A stretch of DNA of 64,000 bases, taken from positions 434,001-498,000 of the forward strand of contig NZ_MTQN01000011.1 of the NCBI RefSeq assembly GCF_001984195.1. The letters are read 5' to 3'. Below, in pieces: positions 59,878 through 64,000 of this stretch. Below the pieces are notes generated by a model that saw nothing but the letters and a program-made list of their open reading frames with translations, was not told where the DNA came from and made no database searches. How positions within the stretch are numbered: the first letter of the stretch is position 1; every line of letters begins with the position of its first letter. Source of the DNA: Kribbella sp. ALI-6-A (GTDB taxonomy: Bacteria; Actinomycetota; Actinomycetes; Propionibacteriales; Kribbellaceae). The position numbers and the translations under genes were made by a program.

Positions 59878-62649
59878 TCAGTCGAGCTTGATGAAGGTTG
59901 CCCTCGGCACGTATTCGTAGCGCTCGGGCATGCAGGTGAGGATGATGACCTGGCCGTGGTCGCCGGCGCGGCCGAGCAGGGCGCCCATGTCGCGGAGGCG
60001 GGCCTTGTCGGACCAGCCGAGGGCGTCGTCGAAGATCACCGGGACGCTGTTCTCGGTGGTGCTGACCAGGTGGCTGATCGCCAGGCGGGTGATGATCGCC
60101 AGCTGCTCCTGGGCGCCGGTGGACAGCGCCTCGACGCGCAGGCGGTTGCCGTCCAGCTCGCGTTCGGCGACGGCCAGGTCGTCGTCCAGCCAGACGCGGA
60201 ACGTCGGGCCGTAGACGCTGCGGCCGAGCGCCTCGATCCTGCTCTGCAAAGGCTCCGAGTACTTCGTCTGCGCGGCGGCCCGGTGCCGGCCGAGGGTCTC
60301 GTACACCCGCCGTGCCGCGTCGGCCCGGCGCTGCAGGTTCTCGTGCTCGGCGCGGATGGCGGCCAGCTCCAGGTCCGCCGCGTCCTGCCGAGTCGCCAGA
60401 CCGTCCCGCCCGGACTGCTCCAGCCGGCCTTCCGTCGTACGGAGTGAGTCGCGGAGCGCGTCCCGCTCGGCCTGCAGCCGGTTGGCGACCGCCAGCGCGT
60501 CCGTCAGCTCGCCCTCGACGTGGTCGGCGCCGGCGGCGTCCACCTGCTCCTGTACGGCGGTCAGCTCGTCCAGCACGGCCTCGACCTCGGCGGTCGCCTT
60601 CTCCTCCGCCGCCTCGACGTCCTCGTCGGCCAGCACCGCGCGCGCCGCCTCCAGCTCGGCCGTCGCCGCGGCAACGCGCTCGGCTGCCAGCTCCGCCCGG
60701 GCCCGCGCCTGCTGTGCCTCCGACCGGTCCTCGTCAGCCGCCTTGCGCGCCTGCGCCGCCGCGAACTCCGCGTCCGCCAGCAATCGCTCCGCCGTCGCCA
60801 GCTCGCTGCGCGCGTCCTCCAACGCCCGTTGGGCGCCCGCCAGGTCGTCCGGCGCCAGCGGCTCCACCAGGTCCTCGAAGTCGAAGGTGTCCTCAGCGAA
60901 CTCCTCGAACAACGACATCTGGCCCGGCACGTTCTCCACCGCCGGCTGCTGCTTCCCCTTCGGCGCGGCAGCCTCTTCCTCCGGCTCTTCGTCGCCAGTG
61001 ACGCCCAGCCGCGCGCTCAGCAATGCGATCCGCTCGCCGGGGTCTCCCCCGGCCGTCAACGACCTCTCCGTACGCCGAGCCTCCTGCAGCTCCGCCGACG
61101 CCGTGTCGCTCTTGCGCAGCAACTCCCGCGCCGCCTGCAGGTCGCGGACCTTGGCCCGCTTCAGCAGATCCGTCTCACGCCGTACGGCCTCGTCCACCAG
61201 CGACCGCAGCGACGCCGCCTCACCACCCGCGCGGACCGTCACCTCCACCTGCCCCGGTACGCCGACGTGCAGTTCGCCCGACACCAGCACCGATACCTCG
61301 GCGCCTTCGTCCAGCTCCGACGGCACGGCCGACCCGCCGCCGTCGAGACCGGTCCCCGACAGCGAGACCGTGTCAGCACCGACCCGCCGTACCAGCACAT
61401 CCGGTACGCCGGCCGCCAGCGCCGCGCGGGCCTCGACGACCTTCGCCCGGGCGTCTTCGAGCTCGGCGACCAGAGCGTCGGTGACCTTGATCCCGTCGAG
61501 CACCCGCGACGCCGCCGCGATCCGCGCCCGGACGTCGGCCAGCTCGGCCTGCTGCCCGGTCAGGCGGTCCAGCTCGGCGCGGTCCATCAGCTCCGAGACG
61601 CGCTGCTCCGCGTGCTGCACGTCGCTGCGCCGGTCGTCCTTGAGCTCGACCACCTCGGCCAGCGCGGCCTCGGCGGCGTGCAGCGTCTCCATCGACGCCT
61701 TCGCGACCTTCTCCGCCTCGGCCTTCAGCTCGGCCAGCTCGGCTGCCGACTGCGTGAACCGCTCGACCTCGGCCAGCAGCCGCTCCCGTTCGAGCCGGGT
61801 GCGGGTGTGGTTCTCCAGCCGGGCCCGGGCCGTCTCCGCCCGCGCACGCACCGAGTCCCGCCGCAGCAGGATCTCGTCGGTCTCCTTCTTGCGGACCCGC
61901 AGCTCTTCCACGGACTTGAGGTGCTCGGCCAGCCGTGTGCTCAGGTCGTCGAGGTCCAGCGCAAGCCGCTCGGCCCGGCGGATGTCGGCGACGACCTCCT
62001 CCATCGCCTTGGCGGCCTGCGTGGACCGCAGCTCGGCCGCGGCCACGGCCTGAGCCGACTTGGCGAAGTCACCGGTCGGGCGGCCGCGCGGCGTCCAGTA
62101 GCGCAGGTACTCGTGCTCGACGGCCGACACCAGCGGCATCGACGCGCCGTCGACCGGCGTACCGGACTCGGCGGTGACCGCGGTGATCAGCGGCTCGGCG
62201 TCGGCGGGTGTCGGGAGGATCAGCGACTGTCCCTGGGTGACCATGAGGGTCTGCCAGAGCACCGGGTCGACGTTCTCGTTGAAGAGGCGCTCGGCCTCGT
62301 TGTGCGCCTCGCGGCCGGTCCACGACCGGCGGCGGCCGTCCGGCTCGACCACGGACAGCTCGGTGGAACGGTTCTTCAGCCAGCGCTTGGTGTAGGTCAG
62401 CTCACGGCCGCCCAGCGTCAGCTCGACGGTCACCTCGGGCGCGACGTCGTGGCCGACCGGCTGGACGTCGGCGATCCGCTTGGACTTGGAGTCGTCCGGG
62501 TAGTCGAAGACCAGTGTGAACGCCTCGACCAGACTGGACTTGCCGACCTCGTTGTCGCCGACCACGACCGTGGTGCCGATCGCGGGCAGCTGAACAGTGC
62601 GGTCCGCGACGCCACGGAAGTTCCGCAGCGTCAAGCTGTGCAGCCTCAT
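59878..62649 (-). CDS. SMC/Rad50/SbcC-like ATPase
   Basis: 923 residues. Walker A GDNEVGKSSL (31-40), ABC signature LSTGAQEQ (842-849) and Walker B VIFDDALGW (871-879) lie in the two head regions; two coiled-coil arms fill most of the middle (ALDLDDLSTRLAEHLKSVEE and others). The apex has no CxxC zinc hook. It has instead a charged linker carrying QMSLF at 577-581, a match to the bacterial sliding-clamp-binding consensus QL(S/D)LF. ATG at 62649 overlaps the partner gene by four bases. Likely a DNA repair or processing complex with the metallophosphoesterase. Confidence 0.9.
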   Translation of the reverse strand: MRLHSLTLRNFRGVADRTVQLPAIGTTVVVGDNEVGKSSLVEAFTLVFDYPDDSKSKRIADVQPVGHDVAPEVTVELTLGGRELTYTKRWLKNRSTELSVVEPDGRRRSWTGREAHNEAERLFNENVDPVLWQTLMVTQGQSLILPTPADAEPLITAVTAESGTPVDGASMPLVSAVEHEYLRYWTPRGRPTGDFAKSAQAVAAAELRSTQAAKAMEEVVADIRRAERLALDLDDLSTRLAEHLKSVEELRVRKKETDEILLRRDSVRARAETARARLENHTRTRLERERLLAEVERFTQSAAELAELKAEAEKVAKASMETLHAAEAALAEVVELKDDRRSDVQHAEQRVSELMDRAELDRLTGQQAELADVRARIAAASRVLDGIKVTDALVAELEDARAKVVEARAALAAGVPDVLVRRVGADTVSLSGTGLDGGGSAVPSELDEGAEVSVLVSGELHVGVPGQVEVTVRAGGEAASLRSLVDEAVRRETDLLKRAKVRDLQAARELLRKSDTASAELQEARRTERSLTAGGDPGERIALLSARLGVTGDEEPEEEAAAPKGKQQPAVENVPGQMSLFEEFAEDTFDFEDLVEPLAPDDLAGAQRALEDARSELATAERLLADAEFAAAQARKAADEDRSEAQQARARAELAAERVAAATAELEAARAVLADEDVEAAEEKATAEVEAVLDELTAVQEQVDAAGADHVEGELTDALAVANRLQAERDALRDSLRTTEGRLEQSGRDGLATRQDAADLELAAIRAEHENLQRRADAARRVYETLGRHRAAAQTKYSEPLQSRIEALGRSVYGPTFRVWLDDDLAVAERELDGNRLRVEALSTGAQEQLAIITRLAISHLVSTTENSVPVIFDDALGWSDKARLRDMGALLGRAGDHGQVIILTCMPERYEYVPRATFIKLD

Positions 62650-63776
62650 CCCGCGTCCCGCGCCAAACGGTGCATCAGGGTCAGCGCGGCACCGGCCGAC
62701 TCGTCGCCGCCGGCCAAAGCCTGCCGCAGCTCCTCCATCGCGGCCCGGGCCGGACCACTCAGCTGCAGCGCGTCCAGGTCGGCGGCTTCCGGTGCCGGGC
62801 GGACGGTCCAGAACTTGGCCCACCGCTCGACACTGGCGAAGACCTCGCCCTGGGCGTCGACCATCGCGTCCAGCCGGCTGAGCAACGGCAGCGGCAACGA
62901 CCCGTCGGCGGCCAGCCGCACGTAGGTCCGCTCCTTGTCCGGCAACTCGGCGAACCAGTCCTCCAGCGCCTTCAGCGACTCCTCGCCGTCCAGCTCCGCG
63001 TGGTGCTCGACCATGTGCCACGCGCCGACGCGCTGCGGCTCGACGGTGATCGAGTCACCGGCCAGCGTCACGGCCAGCACGTTGCCCGGGTCGTTCTCCT
63101 CCGGCGCGGTGACCTCCTGCGTCCCGGAGAACCAGATCCGCTCGGTCACCTGGGTGGTCGAGTGCCGGTCGCCGAGGCCGACGTACTGCAGCCGCCCGTC
63201 CGCGACAGCCGCTTCGAGCGCCGCCTGGTCGATGGTCGGTACGTCGGACATGCCGCCGCTCAGGCTGGTCAGCTGCCCGTGCGCGAGCAGGATCCGCCGT
63301 ACGCCGTCCTCGGCCGGCGCGAGCCCGGCGTACCCGGGGGCCGCCGGGTCGGACACCGGCCGGCGCGACCGCCACGGCGCGCCCACGATCTCGACGCCCG
63401 GCACGATCTCCAGCGGCGTCGTGCCGGTGACCACGGTGACGTGGTCGGGCTTGTGCGCGGTCCACTGCGCCGAGGTCCACAGCGACCCCGGCTCCAGCGC
63501 GTCGTGGTTGCCCGGTAGCAGCACCACCGGCACCGGAATCCGCTTCAATGCCTCGCACGCGCGCAGGATGGTCTGCCGCTCGACCTGGTTGTGCTCGAAC
63601 ACGTCCCCGGTGACCACCAGGAACCGCGCTCCGGTCCGCTCCGCGACGTCACCGATCCGCGCGACAGCGTCCAGCCGCGCCTGACCCCACCGGGCCTGAC
63701 CGTCCGGCCCCAGGAACCGGCGCATCATCCCCAGCTGCCAGTCCGAACTGTGCAGAAACGTGATCGATTCGTCCAT
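62646..63776 (-). CDS. SbcD-like metallophosphoesterase (variant active site)
   Basis: 376 residues, calcineurin-like nuclease fold. Metal motifs: HSSDWQLG (D12, Q14 where SbcD/Mre11 have His), GDVFEHN (D58), GNHD (90-92), LAHGQ (H166) and GLGDRHS (D203 where the usual is His; H205). The substitutions suggest altered metal binding or activity. It is co-transcribed with the SMC-like ATPase (ATGA overlap). TAGCGT (63786-63791) ends 9 nt before the ATG, giving a near-leaderless transcript. Confidence 0.9.
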   Translation of the reverse strand: MDESITFLHSSDWQLGMMRRFLGPDGQARWGQARLDAVARIGDVAERTGARFLVVTGDVFEHNQVERQTILRACEALKRIPVPVVLLPGNHDALEPGSLWTSAQWTAHKPDHVTVVTGTTPLEIVPGVEIVGAPWRSRRPVSDPAAPGYAGLAPAEDGVRRILLAHGQLTSLSGGMSDVPTIDQAALEAAVADGRLQYVGLGDRHSTTQVTERIWFSGTQEVTAPEENDPGNVLAVTLAGDSITVEPQRVGAWHMVEHHAELDGEESLKALEDWFAELPDKERTYVRLAADGSLPLPLLSRLDAMVDAQGEVFASVERWAKFWTVRPAPEAADLDALQLSGPARAAMEELRQALAGGDESAGAALTLMHRLARDAG

Positions 63777-63982
63777 CGCGCGAGAACGCTAACCCGACCC
63801 ACCGACTACCGCCCAACCCAACACACCCCCAACCCCTGGACTGCCCGGCATCCGAACACTCTTTCGGACCCTGCCTGACTCCTCAGCGACTTTCGGGCCG
63901 TCGAACGCCGGTCCGTCGCCGCCCGGCCCGGTCCGCCGATAACCGGTGGCCCCGAGCCCGGTGACCGGTCAGGATCGGCGGT

Positions 63983-64000
63983 GTGGACATCTACCTGGAG
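63983..64000 (+). CDS. Possible start of a gene running off the window
   Basis: GTG at 63983 opens a frame, VDIYLE, to the last base. The short peptide recalls the start of a common uncharacterised actinobacterial family, but six residues are not enough to assign it. AGGATCGG lies just upstream. The preceding 63777-63982 spacer contains no supported gene. Confidence 0.3.

Overview
The window is about 64 kb of very GC-rich chromosomal DNA, gene-dense, with no rRNA, tRNA, phage, transposon or CRISPR signatures. It carries DUF3000, DUF3093, DUF3159, DUF3710, DUF4193 and DUF4235 proteins, a SigK/RskA pair, a ferrochelatase with C-terminal cluster cysteines, a mycothiol-type DinB/maleylpyruvate-isomerase enzyme and an F420-type luciferase-like oxidoreductase. 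These point to an actinobacterium. Gene order and content fit the Propionibacteriales (Kribbella or Nocardioides-like); the genus is inference.

Region by region. 1-3604: end of an EamA transporter, hemE, DUF3000, ribonuclease D. 3605-5812: a G-tract/repeat-rich spacer, glutathione peroxidase, dienelactone hydrolase, an unknown protein. 6042-9432: thiolase plus enoyl-CoA hydratase/3-hydroxyacyl-CoA dehydrogenase, a two-gene fatty-acid beta-oxidation operon with a palindrome over its promoter. 9498-15311: three paralogous membrane-anchored HExxH peptidases, with an amino-acid permease between the first and second. 15271-19417: dxs, then an orphan dTDP-glucose 4,6-dehydratase flanked by two DUF402 paralogs. 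19474-25430: Na+/H+ antiporter fused to a UBP zinc finger, HIT protein, a DGPF/ECF42-type sigma operon, a DeoR regulator divergent from a small DUF4406-like gene, and a DinB-type enzyme. 25435-33654: HEAT protein, TauE exporter, an ECF sigma factor with a membrane partner, aconitase, MFS transporter, LLM oxidoreductase. 33665-38563: a 1632-residue acidic, low-complexity protein with ordered ends. 38671-52745: a block resembling the Mycobacterium tuberculosis Rv2689c-Rv2701c order (RNA methyltransferase, KimA-like permease, two TrkA proteins, DUF3159, OB-fold, DUF3710, dut, DUF3093, DUF4193, suhB), interrupted by a large subtilase, a thioesterase and DUF4235. 52742-59811: hemH, MFS, TRIC channel, APH-like kinase, peptide deformylase, fdhD, sigK-rskA. 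59878-63776: an SMC-like ATPase/metallophosphoesterase pair resembling SbcCD.

Regulation is unusually readable. At least a dozen genes have a TANNNT or near -10 hexamer ending 6-8 nt before the start codon and no Shine-Dalgarno sequence, so they are probably leaderless. Two genes share a 34-nt ECF-type promoter. sigK has a promoter closely matching the mycobacterial SigK consensus. Perfect palindromes lie upstream of the beta-oxidation, deoR and KimA/TrkA genes, and imperfect repeats lie upstream of acnA. Convergent pairs are separated by long perfect hairpins without U-tracts, or overlap directly, twice sharing a single CTAG as both stop codons.

Start codons were chosen by eye and no database search was possible.
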